A stretch of DNA of 64,000 nt from Cyanodermella asteris (lineage: Eukaryota > Ascomycota > Lecanoromycetes > Ostropales > Stictidaceae): NCBI GenBank assembly GCA_900618795.1, contig UYJD01000015.1, positions 7,034-71,033 on the forward strand, in the 5' to 3' direction. The stretch's first letter is position 1. Each line of letters starts with the position of its first letter. Positions 11,381-22,888 of the stretch are shown one piece after another. The position numbers and the translations under genes are program-made. A model generated the notes under the pieces. That model worked only from the letters and a program-made list of their open reading frames with translations, made no database searches and was not told where the DNA came from.

Positions 11381-12160
11381 TCAGTCTGCGTCTGCAGCTG
11401 CCTCCGCCTCCGCTATCATGGCCATCGCCTCGGCCTTGACCTTCATCCTTACCTTGTGTGTTATCTGCTCGACTTCGTTGATCTTCAGCATGGCTTCATA
11501 GGTAGCCTCTGCGACCATCCTTTCCTTCACCGAAAGTATCGCCTCAATAAAAGGCTTTTGTTTCAGTAGCGCGACTCGCGTCTTGTTGAGCTTTTCCGTG
11601 ACTCGCAAGTCCTCTTGGTCGTCGGTTAGGTCGATGGAAATTTCTTCTCCGGAGTCCGTCTCTTTTAGCGATTCAATGTTAGCAGCGGCGTTGTCGAAGG
11701 GCCGGAACTCGTCGTCGCTGTGGCCAGATTCGCTGGGTTCTGGCTCCTGGTTGGTCTTGCCCAAATCAGCAGCCCCTAAAGAGCGCCATTTGTCGTCGGA
11801 AATGTTGTTTAAGTCTTCACGAATTCTGCCGATCGCATGGATCATTTTGACCAGCTCGTCTCGTCTTAGACGAAGCATCTGCAGCCTTGCGGCCAGTGCT
11901 TTATTCCGACGGCGTGAAGGCCGTTTAGCATCAGCAGCCTTATTGCTCGCTCCCGTGAGCTCTCTATTGATTGTCCGGATCCTCGTTTCCGTCCTAATGA
12001 GCAAATCGTCGCATTGGCGGTCGAGCGAGTCAAGAGTCTCGTTTGCCTCAGCTTTGCTCCCCTCCAGCCACGAGCTTATGTCGCTGAGTCTTTCATTTGA
12101 GTATTTCGGAACAATCTCGTGGTCAATCTCCATCCCGTCGTGGCGAACTTTCGAGGCCAT
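11381..12160 (-). CDS. Unrecognised coiled-coil protein
   Basis: Single exon of 259 residues from an ATG near 12160. It is rich in Glu, Lys, Arg and Leu. Heptad-like helices lie at about 30-125 and from about 185 to the end, separated by an acidic Ser/Glu/Asp linker. The C-terminus ends in an Ala/Glu-rich helix. There is no signal peptide, membrane segment or catalytic motif. The helical content, a KRPSRRRNK basic patch and the acidic linker would suit a structural or nuclear scaffold protein, but no family is recognised and no function is proposed. The open frame is long and compositionally uniform, and the antisense frame over the same region is low-complexity, so this strand is preferred. 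Confidence 0.6.
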   Translation of the reverse strand: MASKVRHDGMEIDHEIVPKYSNERLSDISSWLEGSKAEANETLDSLDRQCDDLLIRTETRIRTINRELTGASNKAADAKRPSRRRNKALAARLQMLRLRRDELVKMIHAIGRIREDLNNISDDKWRSLGAADLGKTNQEPEPSESGHSDDEFRPFDNAAANIESLKETDSGEEISIDLTDDQEDLRVTEKLNKTRVALLKQKPFIEAILSVKERMVAEATYEAMLKINEVEQITHKVRMKVKAEAMAMIAEAEAAADAD

Positions 12161-13786
12161 AGCGTCAGACGCACCGCGAGTGCGTGGAGAGTTTGAGTGG
12201 TTGCCAGATTTTCAGAGGCTCGAGGTCGTCCGAAAAGAGCAAATAGCTGTCTGACTGGCTTTGGTATTCCAATGTCTTTGCTAGATGGGCAGTGTCGCTC
12301 GCTGTCGAGCTTGGCTGCCGTGTGATCGGGCGTGATATTGAGAGCTGCTGCAATGTGTTAAGACAGATATTTATACATAAAAAAAGCATGTATGATCTTG
12401 GTTCATTCACGCAATCTACAAGTAAAGCGAGGTGAAAGCCATAAAAGCACAAGTGACAGGTTGACGATTGCTCAAGCTCACTCAGAAAGCGTAGGTCGTG
12501 AAGCACTACAAGATTCCAGCACGACGCGGACAAAGCTGACAGTCATTGTGTGAAGCCTGGTATAATTGAACTTCGTCAACTTTGGTCAATGAACACACAC
12601 ATTGACGCAGTCAAGTATCCTTGCCACCACGGGCACAAAGGGCAGCCAAATGTACAGCAAAACATTGAAAAGTAGAGTGGGTGAAAGCGCTGTTTAGTGA
12701 ATACAGCTTAGCTATCACAAACGCGCCTGCGGCATCACCTGAACCATAATGTGAACTTCGCGTTTCGTGTCATTTTCAACGTGTGTGTATCGTGCAGCAT
12801 GACAGTGCCTGCAAGGCAGGTACTCGTCCTTTGACCCTCTTTCACTCGATGGCCAGATCGGGAATGTTCTGTTGAGCGAAAGCTGTGAGAACACAAAAAC
12901 ATGCCTGGTGTCGGGCGCTAGAAATTGCAAGAGACCTTCGCGCCAAGCAGCAAGTATACAACAGACCGTTGAATATCATCATGATCTGAGCTACGGGATG
13001 TGTTCACCTGGTTCAAGTTAGAAAACGGACTGGATATCCAGAAGATACGGCTTGCCCAAATCGCTGACTAAGCCACGGGAGTCGCACGACTCCAAGGTGC
13101 CAGGGTGCTCAGAGCGGGAAGAAGTCGCTACCGATGCTCCGTCCACACCACCCAAACACCTGGCCAAACATCTGGCCAAACTACTAGTCAAATACCTAGC
13201 TAAGGAGGACGCCGGCAGAGGCTTTTTTCTCCACCCGCCTTGCGACTGATAACGTCCAATCTAGATTACAGCTGAAACGATGGTCTTCGATGCCAACATG
13301 TAGAAGTCAGGGCTGACAGGCTCAGTTAAGCCATAGCAGGTCGGTATTTCATGGGTACGACGGATCTCAGCCTCAAGGCGTCTTTAGATATCGTCATTTA
13401 TCGACGACCAGTCGCCTGCTTACTTTGGAGAATGTGTTTTGAACTGCTGTAATGCCACGCCATTGAAAGTACAACACTCTGCGACCAACATGAACGAAGC
13501 TATAATCGCCTCTGCTTTTGAAGGACACAGGCAGTTTGCCTTCCTCGATGGGTAGGAGAAGCGCAGCTCTGAATCCGTATTGACAAAGACGCAGTTTCTG
13601 CATTCGACGGCGGTAAGTCAGCGGAAGGCGATACATGGCGGTTGGTAGATATGAACTCGACGGGCCGTACCCAGCATGTAACGACCTCGCTCTACCCATC
13701 TACTGAACGTCCTCATCTGCAGTCGCATACTGAGAATTACTAAATTATCACATTTACTCGGACTCAGACTTTTCTCTACCGCTTGT
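12161..13786. other. Intergenic with one inverted-repeat element
   Basis: The upstream region of the coiled-coil gene and an inverted-repeat element (13110-13242, listed separately). No convincing gene was found in the rest; the open frames are short and unsupported. Confidence 0.4.
13110..13242 (+). mobile_element. CAAGGCGGG inverted-repeat element, copy B (133 bp)
   Basis: The right end is intact (CCCGCCTTG) and is preceded by the family block GGAGGACGCCGGCAGAG and a T-run. The left end is a degenerate CAGAGCGGG, followed by the family block AAGTCGCTACCGATGCTCCG. About five 12-bp core units lie between them. No target duplication could be matched here (TGCT against CGAC), consistent with the eroded left end. 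It encodes no protein of its own. Confidence 0.75.
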
Positions 13787-15349
13787 ATGGCTCAGAACGG
13801 TAGCTCTCAACATACTTTTGAGCCATTGAACGTTCGTTCGAACAGCTTCGGGCAAGGAATTCAAATGGTCTTGCAAAAGCCGGGGAATTTGCCTCATTGC
13901 CAGCCATCAAACACATTATACTGTCGAGTGTCGATACTCTTGATCATGCCGGTCACTTCGAGGCCCTGGGCCGACAAGTCGCTACAAGCAAGGCCAATCG
14001 AGCCGCGGCTCGCCAAAGATGCCGACGAGATTTCCGGTCGAGCGATACACTCAATTCACATCCCACAATCATGGCTCTACCTTTTGGAGTCTTCATACAA
14101 GCCCCCTGTGCTGTCCGGCCCAATGATGGAGCACTGTAACGGTTTCGTGGGCTCGGAAATCAGGGCCTACTGTGACCGTCAGCACCTGATCATACGCCCC
14201 GACGATGTCTGGATCACGATTCTATCTCAAATTCGCAGACGGGACCGGAAGCCGAAGGAACCTGATGACAGGGCTGAAATCAAGCTGCCTTATACCAGAA
14301 CGAATCCCTTCCGGAGGAAATCTCGGGACTTCGCTAAGAGCATGACTGCAGCACTCGCGTCCGGCTTTGGAGGACCAAAATCAGAATGTGTAGACTGGGT
14401 CATGCCAGCTTACACGACTACTGATCTTAACGATCGAATCATCGCAGCCGCCACGATGCTTGGCACGCCGCAATCTGGGTTGATGCCCCAGAAGTGGTCG
14501 TTCTCGCCGGGCTTGCCATCAGTGACGCTCCTTAGGTTCAAGTCGGACTGGCAACGCATGGCAAATGACCTCGATCGGGCAGATTTCCAGCCAGGAGAGC
14601 CACGCTAGTTCCTTGGCCGTCTTCGCCCGATAATCAAACGGTTCGTCCAATCTTTCGACGACCCGGAAGATCCAGAAATCATCCATTTCTGGAAGTGTAG
14701 ATGTGTCGACCATGTGGAGGACGAAATCGGCCGGTACTCGGGATGGATTACTGCATTCTGTTTTTGGGACCATGAGGGATCAGTTATATCTAAAGAATCC
14801 TCGAACCTCGTCCTGGATAGAGTCAGATACTTCAGGGTGGATTCTCAATTGATCCCGTCGTCCTGGGTCAGGGTACCCGTCTCGCTTGAGTGCGATAATG
14901 AAACCATTCAAGCGGAAATGGCCGCAGGATGCTGTGGTGTTGACCGTCTCGGCAAGATCATCCAGGAGAAGGCCGCCAGTCTCTGTACACACCAGGACCA
15001 GACCAACAAGGGTGGTTCATGCTAAGAAGAACGATATAAATCGCTCCAGTCTCCGGACGGCAAGGAGCCACGCGTATCGTGGGCCGCGGTAGTAGCTGGA
15101 CGCATCACAACCAGCAAAGCTCCTAGCTTTTTCGACAAAACAGAACGGCGGGATGCTTGTGCATTTTGCAATGAACGCCACGGCATGCGCTTCGCAAGCG
15201 ATGAGACCGGCAAGGGAAAGGAAACACATTTAGAGGCCATTCCGGAGGAGCCAAGTGAAGATAAAGTTGAAACCAGTGTGGTTGCTGACCTGACTCTGAC
15301 GACGATGCAGGCGTCCAAGGGATGGTGGTTGTATATCCCAATTTCGTAA
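13787..15349 (+). pseudogene. Decayed DUF4419 gene
   Basis: One reading frame shows DUF4419 landmarks in order: LSGPMMEHCNGFVG, HLIIRPDDVW, DWVMPAYTTTDLNDR, a PSVTLL..KSDW block, YSGWITAFCFW, VDSQLIPSSWVRVPVS and GWWLY. The frame is broken by TAG at 14606-14608 and TAA at 15023-15025 before its final TAA at 15347-15349. The segment that normally follows ILSQ (a short Asn/Ala/Glu helix and a HEGKKEL-like stretch) is not recognisable, so there is internal loss as well. Both stops could come from C-to-T changes in a CpA context on one strand or the other, the RIP pattern, but the ancestral codons are not known. DUF4419 proteins are common in fungi and have no known function. Confidence 0.75.
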
Positions 15350-15624
15350 GACGCAAGCTTGATCAAATAGAAAGCGCAGAGGCAAATTGTAATGCACAGC
15401 AAATTTCTGCAGGGCGTATCACGATACTCAATGACGTTCTTCGAGGGTTTCTCCCAGCCCACCAGGACACGAAATGTGACTTCGAAGTTCAATGCCCGCC
15501 GGAGTGAACACGCTCGCGAAGCATGTAGTCGACTGCAGGAAGGTTTTGTCAGCAGGATTTCATGGACATGCAATGAAATCAACTTTTTGAGAATCTCGTT
15601 AAATAGCAATTATCGCTCATTCAA

Positions 15625-18310
15625 TCATGTAAAGTGCGTGCTCAACCAATCCGAACTGATGTCCGGCACCCCGAACCCATTCAGACTCGCCTGACTCGCC
15701 GCATCGCTCGGCACCGAATAATACGCATTGAAACCTGCGCCTCCGGTACCAACGTCCAAGCCGTCCGCAGGCCCCATCTTGGGGTAATTGAAGAAGTTGA
15801 ACGTCTCCAAGTAATCCATCTCCGTCAACATCGGCGTGGTCGCTCCCCCAGCCCCAGCAACACCAGACATGCCGTTATATCTGATCCCATTACCAGGGGT
15901 CTGAGTCCCATTGTGGCCTGCCGAGTGGTTATGACTAGCCTGTCGGACAAGAGGCTCGTTGCTGATAAGCGTATCGAGCTCATACGCACAACGCCTCATA
16001 TCCGCCAGGATAGCCACACTGGGCGGTTGCGGCGCAATCCCATCGGCAGCCGTGCTAGCTCCATTCGCACTCCGCGCCCCCGGCCGTCCCTGGCTCTCCG
16101 TGTACTCGCTCATGACCCTCGTCAGAATCTCCGCGTATCGCGCGGCAACAGGCCAGTACACTCCCAGCTGCTGCAGCGTCTGGATCAAGAAATGGATCTC
16201 CCCGGAGACGTGCTTCTCGACCGTCGAGCCGTGCACGAGCAGGACGCGGGCGGACACCCAGAGCGAGAAGGCAAAGGGCGGGCCCTGCTGGGAAAGCAGG
16301 TTGGAGGAGATGACGTATTTGGTTAAGGAGACGAGCTTTTCGACGGCGAGGTAGCATTGTTGGGCTGCAGAGTAGGATGGCGTGAAGATGGGCGTGCGGT
16401 AGGGCGGATAGGCGGCGGAGGAATGCATGCGGATGAAGACGCTGAACGACGAGTCAGTATCTACAGGATGGAAGGAGAGGCGTCTTGTGATGTCATATCA
16501 CGGAGACTTACGTGTAATAAGTGACTTGCAACAATACCCAGCCGCAAGTCATGGAATGGCCGCCATCTCCGAGGGTAAGGATCTGGTCGGTGTTGCGAAG
16601 CTCGAAGGGCAAGTTTGAGCGCCAGTTCCGAAGCGAGCAGTCAATGTCTCGGTATGTGCGGCGCCATTGCTCGACGTCAGCGTGAGCATTGATGTTGACT
16701 GGCCGTTTGAGAAACTGGTGGATCTTGGTGAGTAGGCCTTTGAGCTCGATGAGATATGAGAAGGTTCCCAAGTTTGCCGGATAGTCGACAGAGTAGTCGG
16801 TTCTTTTGCTCGTATTGAACCATCTCGTCTCCACTGGCTGATTGGCAGAGAAAAGATCGTCTTTACAGGGCAGCTTCCTGTCGATGGTGGCGTCGTCAAG
16901 GACAAAGTCGAACGCGGTCGCCACCGTTGTATCCCGGTCCAAGACATAAATCAGCCAGAAGAGCCTCCGCCTCATCTCATCCTCAATAAAGTCCTTTGGC
17001 TCAGCCAACACACTTGCTCTCAACGTACTGATGCTCGGATAGTCTGGGCTCATACTGAGTGAAAAGGTCTCGCTAGTGAGCCCCAATTGCGTCGCACACC
17101 TTACAATCGAGGCCAATAAGAACATCCCCGGGCCCCCGTTCTGTGAGCCTACCATGTCGAGCGCCAAGATGACCAAAGCCTGCAATCCTCGTATCGAGGG
17201 TGACTCAAAGGCATGTAGTAAGACTTTCTTCTTCGATGTCTCGTAGTAATGTTGTCGGTACTGTGCGTACCGGGGTTCATACGGGTCAAGGTAGCGGATC
17301 GTGGTGGCGATGATGGCGTGAAGGAGGATCTCGTCTTCGGGCTCTTGATCTCGCGCCCGTAAAATCTTGTTGAATGTTGATTTGCGGTCGAGGAGGGGAA
17401 ACCAGGTGTTTATCCTGTCGAAATAAAGTTCGAGCATGTCGACTGACAGGTCGAAAGGCGGGAGATCTGGATCTGAGAATTTGGTGCCGGGACCAGGAGG
17501 GACAGCTGGACTGAGGCTCGGGAGTACGTGTTGGGAAGACTGCGATCTGTGCAATGAGGCGTGGGAAGTATGTGATGCTGGCTGGGCATGGGGCTTGTAA
17601 CCGTTCAGGTTGTGTATTGACATTTGCGAGCTGGCTGTCGGGCTGGCGAACATTGTCGTTGAAGCGGCGGGAACAGGTCCTATCAGCTGTGATTGTGCTT
17701 GGTATGGGCTCTGCGTCGGGAGTGATGCGCCGGAATGATGGCTGTGATGGCTCGGATGCATACTCCCCGCTGGCGACGGTGCTCCCATCGCCCCCGGACC
17801 TGGCATACCTCCGCCACCGCCACCATGCAAGCTGCCCCCATTCCGCCCTCCACCGACGGTTACCACTTGGCCCTGCACTTCCCTCAAGATGCCTTCCCAT
17901 CTCTCCAATTTCCCCTCCAACATCGCAACCTTCCGCTCGAGCTCCGCCTCCCGTCCCCCCAGATTCTCCTCTAGAGTCGTGAGTCGGCGCTCCAGGTCCC
18001 GGCCGTAGCCTGCCTTCAGCCCAGGTTTCTTCTTTTCCTGATAGACACAGGGCTTATTGTTCGCAGCACACCAACCGCAGACCGGGCGGCCACCGTCGCA
18101 TTTGCCTTTTCGAAGCTGACATTGCTCACAATTGGTACACATTGGACGTGGTGCTGAGCCGTTCGCACCTGTACTGGAGTTCATTTTCTGTTTCTTTCGC
18201 GGTCCATCGGAAGAGTTATTAACGCTATTCGAGATTCCATTGCTGTGATGACTAGAACTATGGTCCACCGATGGCGAGTCGGGCGTCGCTTGAAGGCTGT
18301 CGGCGGCCAT
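15625..18310 (-). CDS. Zn2Cys6 fungal transcription factor
   Basis: Two exons, 18310-16512 and 16441-15625 (70-bp intron, GTAAGT donor and CAG acceptor, phase 2), give 871 residues. The ATG at 18310 has a strong context; frame extension upstream offers only a TTG. The binuclear zinc cluster at 61-88 has six Cys with 2-6-6-2-6 spacing, followed by a basic linker and a predicted coiled coil (~100-140), then a Gly/Ser/His-rich stretch. From ~270 to 620 lies a fungal-specific transcription factor middle domain (PF04082 type), with features such as RRRLFWLIYVLDRD. The C-terminal exon is also Gly/Asn-rich, typical of an activation region. Nuclear DNA-binding regulator; target genes unknown. It is divergent from nothing nearby, so a local cluster role is not suggested. 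Confidence 0.9.
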
Positions 18311-19716
18311 CGTGGCGCGATTTAGTAAGAACGTCAAATCACCAACGCAATTCCCACAATGCTACAGGAGTGTTGCTGGAAACGTGTCGAGAGCTGAAAT
18401 TCATTTCAGTCAGATGTCCTCTAGGTCCGATTTGTCGTTTTGGTCGCGGGATCCGAGCCGTCTCCCAATTGTCTGTGCATATAAGTGTTCAATTGCCGAG
18501 AGATTCGCCCGAGATTGTCAGCATCGCTGGAGGCATGAAGTGACGACACAGTTGCCTCTTTTGCAAGACCACACGCAGTCTCGTCGTGACGACGGAGCGT
18601 GAATCAGGACCAGAGGTAAAGCAGACCAAAATTCGAAGTTAGTTACGATGACGAGTGAAGTCCGAAGGTGGGCAGTAGCTCAGATAATCGGAACGCGTGG
18701 AACGACCCAATCAGCCCAGCATTAGTAAGGAACCTTGTAAGATGCCCAGAAGAGGGCGTGGCGGGTCGTCGCAATCACCACGCCATGGGGCTGGGCAAGG
18801 AAGCTGATTCGGATAGGTATAGTCTTCTTCTATTTCGTTTCTGCTAAGCAGCAAGTCCAGCAATTCCGGCGATCGCGGGACCTTCCAGCTTTTCGAGGAA
18901 CAATGATCCCTGCCCGTCCTCGGCTCCATCGCCCCAGCCAGACAATCACTCTGAAGTCCCCACAGCGGAGGAAAGGTGCATGTCGCATGGTGTCAGCGTG
19001 GAGTCTGTCCAGCGCGGCTTCTCTTGTGCTTCCAGCATCCTTGGATCTGCATGCCTTTGGCGGGAGTCGTGCTTGGGACGACGCCGTGATATGCTGGTCC
19101 ACTCGTGGGGGCCGAGTGATGCTTGGGACGCCGTGGATCCGGCGGATTCCCACTCTACGCATGTTTGAACGTACTTCGTTGCATTGACTGGAGTCTAAAG
19201 TGGCATCAAAATTAATATATTCATCCATCCTGGCCACAGACTGTTTGCCACAGCCAATGCTCTGAGCCCTTGGCTCTAGCTTATACTATCAAAAGAGCTC
19301 CTCTGCTCTTTCTGTCATCCTGCGTCGCTTTCCTACTTAGTTATACAATATGCGTCACCATTGTCGTCATTCCTCAGCAGTGGTGCCATCTGCCTCACGA
19401 GTACTGACGCCGACGGACGCCAATACCTAAATCAACAACCCAGAACCCCCATCGAACTAATATCAAAGCTAACCTCCTGCTGGTATCACGCGGCTTGCCT
19501 CTATGCATACAAAGGACCAAAAAGTCTTACAACGAATGTTCGTCCATCATTAGCGTCGTCACGATTTTCCGCTTTGGTCATTCACCCCTTTTGTTGTATT
19601 AAACAGTCTGTTGCTCGCTTGCTCGCTGTGCTGTTGATCTTGCACGCTCCTCTTCGAACTGATGTCGATGCAAACCGAAGGCCTTCTCTCGGTCAATCAG
19701 GAAGCGTCGGACTATT
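18311..19716. other. Intergenic: long upstream region of the Zn2Cys6 gene
   Basis: 1.4 kb between two minus-strand genes. It holds short pyrimidine-rich runs and a repeated GCTTGGGACG motif near 19070 and 19114. One open frame at 18830-19237 (minus) lacks family resemblance. No RNA gene recognised. Confidence 0.4.
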
Positions 19717-22098
19717 TCACCGCTCGATTTTCTGCCACCCGTTCATGTAAAGCATTACGGTCACGCCGACAATGACGACACCGAGCATCGAGGCGTATGG
19801 TGCAGAGTCAGACAAAGCTGAGCTGCCAGACCGTGGCTGCGAGATTCGCATCAGAGCCTGCGCAAGAGCTTCTTGTAACTCGGTGATCTGTTTGTCCTTG
19901 TCAGACTCGGGTGCTGCTGGCTTGCCGTTGACGGCAAGGATAGCTTCCCGGGCGATCTCTTCCACTTCGTCATCTGTTGAACTGATCTCGATGAACGGTG
20001 CAGCAACATCGTGGCCGATGCGTTCTGATGCCTCATCAGGAGTTGCAGTCTTCTCCTTCCGTTTCTTTGGCGATGACTTGACAGAATCAGATTCGCGAAT
20101 GCGTTGGATCATCGTCACGAGGCTGTCTCGTTCAGTCTCGGCCGAATCAGCTCGGCTCTTCTGCTCCTCGAGCTGCTTCCGAAGACCTTCCATTTCGCTG
20201 ACCATCTTCGCAAGCCGTTCCTGTATGATCGTCGTCGTGCTGTCAATGCTAGCTGTCTCGGCTTGAGCGGCCTCAAAGGAGCCATGTGCAGGCTCAGCAT
20301 GGATGATGATAGTTTCCGCCTCGCTTGCTGTGTCTGAAACGTCGTCGTCATCGTGACACGTCACCCCATTGACCTCCGGCATCCTCGTTTCCTCCATTGG
20401 CGGTGTGTGGGGATTCCCCTTTTCTGCTTCCATGGCTTGGCCCAAAACAGGGTGCCGCGTCGCCAAGATGCGCGCACGCTCTTCAGCGTTCTCTCGGGCC
20501 TTGCGTTCCTGCTTCAATAGCTCCTCTAGTTCCCTAACGCGGCTCCCTTGCACATCGAGCTCCTTCCGAGTGTTGGTCAATGTCTCAACCAACGAGAGAA
20601 TCTGACTGGAGGGCGGAGATTCATGTTTGCCGTTGGGAATTTGCGGCAGCCCGGGCAAGTCGGGAGCACTTCTCCTAGACGATATGGAGGAATATTCCAG
20701 ATTCGCCGATCGGGGTGCATCGGGCTTCTCGGGAAGTGGCAGTTGAGGGGGAGGTGCTGGTGGGGCGGAAAAAGGTGACAAAGGGTCGAGCAAGGAGGGC
20801 GCCAGGCCGTTTGGCTGGAGCTGATTCTGTGGCTGCTTCGGGGGTAATATAGACTCCGGAGCTTTCGGTGGCTCCTGGTCAGGCTCAGTGTCGAGAAGGG
20901 CGCTGAAAAATTTCCCAGTTTTATGAATGTCCTGTGACTGCTGTCTAGCTTTGCGAAGCTCGTTGTTCAACTGCTTCATGACAGACTCTACCGTGACGGG
21001 TTGCAGGAATGCGTTCATGTGTCTTTGGACCCCAACAGCCTGCGGTCCTCGCGAGCCTTGGCTTTGCATACTCCCCATGCTCCCAATCGAGCTCTGACTC
21101 CCAAGTCTAGGCCTGAAGCCAACGCCGTTTGGCATGGAGGATGTGAGGAGACCACTGTTGGCGCCCGGGTTAATGTCACCAAAGTTGAGGTCCATCACGT
21201 TTGATGAGCTGTTGGGGAACCCGGCGTGCTCTACCTTAGCAGAGACTTTGTGGTGTACAATGCTTTTCTGATCTTCGCTGACGATGTCGATGCCAAGCTC
21301 CAAAGTGTCATTTTCGCGCAGCTCGTGCGGTTCCGAGTCACGACTCTCTGGCGAGAGGCGTGACCCGTTGACAAAAGTGCCGTTCGAGGATTTGACGTCT
21401 CGGATCCAGACCTTCCCATTTCGATCGGCCCATACTTCGGCATGCTGTCTTGAGAGGACTTTTGAATCAAAATATCCATTCGCGGGCGTGGGGACAGTCT
21501 TCGCATTTGTCTGACGACCGATTCGGAGTATCTCCGGGAATGTGGGCACCTGTATCGATTTCCGGTCAAATGTCGCATTCATTGGAACCAGAACGAGCAG
21601 TGCCTGAGGCTCAGAACCGCCAGTGTGAGAAAGCACACGGCCATTTCCTGCTTGCTGGACATTCTGCATGTTATTTTGGTGAATGGGCGGGCCCTGTGGT
21701 TGTATCGAGTTGCCCTGCGATATAACAGGGCGATTCACGGCACTCTCTCCTTTTTGGAGTGACCACAAGTTGGGTTTGGGCTTCTTATTGCCAATCCACC
21801 CTTCCCTGTCCACAGGCGGACCTAGTGGCTTCCCTCTCCCGTTGTCGGGCTGTCCTGAGTCGGATACGCTTGTATTTGTAGATGCGTTAGTGCCGTTTGC
21901 TGATATAGTAGTGTTTGTCGATGAGTTTGACGAAACAGAGGAGGCTGAATTTTGTCTCTGTAGCGGCTTCCGTGGTGGAAGAAAGATGCGCGACGCGTTA
22001 TCGGCTCCTATAGACCCTGTTCCATCCTGATCCTCGCCACTATTCCATCCCAGGTGCTGCAAAGGCTGAAGACTCGGTGGTGAAGCGACCGCCGTCAT
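19717..22098 (-). CDS. ham-4: Tail-anchored FHA-domain protein of the STRIPAK complex (HAM-4/PRO45/Far9-Far10 type)
   Basis: Single exon of 793 residues. An N-terminal low-complexity region is followed by an FHA domain (~165-290) with the phosphothreonine-binding signatures GR at 194-195, SRQHA at 216-220 and SSNGTFVNG at 237-245. Coiled coils lie at ~370-400, ~505-560 and ~635-680. A single membrane segment sits close to the C-terminus (around LGVVIVGVTVMLYM), leaving a short basic tail, which makes it a tail-anchored protein. This architecture is that of mammalian SLMAP, yeast Far9/Far10, Sordaria PRO45 and Neurospora HAM-4, which dock the STRIPAK phosphatase complex on the nuclear envelope, ER and mitochondria and are needed for cell fusion and fruiting-body development. 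The symbol follows Neurospora usage and is an inference from architecture. Confidence 0.85.
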   Translation of the reverse strand: MTAVASPPSLQPLQHLGWNSGEDQDGTGSIGADNASRIFLPPRKPLQRQNSASSVSSNSSTNTTISANGTNASTNTSVSDSGQPDNGRGKPLGPPVDREGWIGNKKPKPNLWSLQKGESAVNRPVISQGNSIQPQGPPIHQNNMQNVQQAGNGRVLSHTGGSEPQALLVLVPMNATFDRKSIQVPTFPEILRIGRQTNAKTVPTPANGYFDSKVLSRQHAEVWADRNGKVWIRDVKSSNGTFVNGSRLSPESRDSEPHELRENDTLELGIDIVSEDQKSIVHHKVSAKVEHAGFPNSSSNVMDLNFGDINPGANSGLLTSSMPNGVGFRPRLGSQSSIGSMGSMQSQGSRGPQAVGVQRHMNAFLQPVTVESVMKQLNNELRKARQQSQDIHKTGKFFSALLDTEPDQEPPKAPESILPPKQPQNQLQPNGLAPSLLDPLSPFSAPPAPPPQLPLPEKPDAPRSANLEYSSISSRRSAPDLPGLPQIPNGKHESPPSSQILSLVETLTNTRKELDVQGSRVRELEELLKQERKARENAEERARILATRHPVLGQAMEAEKGNPHTPPMEETRMPEVNGVTCHDDDDVSDTASEAETIIIHAEPAHGSFEAAQAETASIDSTTTIIQERLAKMVSEMEGLRKQLEEQKSRADSAETERDSLVTMIQRIRESDSVKSSPKKRKEKTATPDEASERIGHDVAAPFIEISSTDDEVEEIAREAILAVNGKPAAPESDKDKQITELQEALAQALMRISQPRSGSSALSDSAPYASMLGVVIVGVTVMLYMNGWQKIER

Positions 22099-22888
22099 GC
22101 CAATGTTGGATCAAGGATGTGACAGGCGTGAAAGTGACGGCGTGGCACCCTGAGAAAGGAGCGGGTATAGGCGAGTTGTCGCTCAACAGTATAATTCTCC
22201 TCTTCAGATCCCAAACTCCTCTTCAATAGGCAAACGGAATGCTATCACATCGATCTGAAAGGGACAAGATTGTCACCATGTGCAAGGCCTTATAATGGGT
22301 GCGACCGAGTGAGTGCGACCGAACGCGACAGGGAGGCGGACGACAGGGCGGAGCGATGAGCTGGGTGGAGGCTAAGTGAAGGGCGAGTGATGTGCGAGGC
22401 CGTCAAGAGGAGTTCGAGGGTTGTGAAGAGATGGATGACGGAGCGTGGTGGCCTTGCAGGTGGACTCCTGGGAGAAAATGGGATGTTGCAGCAGTTGGAA
22501 TCGAACTTGCCGGGTCGCTAGTCTCAACCGGGATCCCCTCAACCGCAGTAATAAGCGCCTGCTCACCGTCGACTGTCGCGTGAGGGTGCCAAGCTATGCG
22601 CAGCTGAATGTTTCAATGGGCAAGCGAACCATTCTAGTTTTACTTATTCCGATACAATCGATATCCATAGTTTGAATACAGAACTCAGCTCGTTCGCTCC
22701 GTCTTGGAGGAGTGCTCCTGGCCGTTCGGCGCTGCGCACGTGACTGGCCAGCTGATCCAAGACGGCTGGAGATATATTGCTCCGGCTCCGGCTCCGGGAT
22801 TCGATGAACTCTCGCGGACTCGAGCTGCATGTTCGACAGCTTCTTGAGCTTACCAGCACCTCTCCCGATACTTCACAAGGCCGTCGCC
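22099..22888. promoter_or_regulatory. Divergent promoter between the FHA gene and MGR2
   Basis: 790 bp between outward-facing genes. A stretch near 22495-22575 superficially resembles the 3' half of a tRNA on the minus strand, but no acceptor or T stem pairs properly, so no tRNA is called. Confidence 0.5.

Noticed and set aside
18271-18602. Upstream extension of the Zn2Cys6 gene to a start at 18337
   Set aside because: That start is TTG; the ATG at 18310 has a far better context.
22495-22575. tRNA-like 3' half on the minus strand (TTCGATTCC context)
   Set aside because: The T stem and acceptor stem do not pair and no 5' half is present; probably chance.
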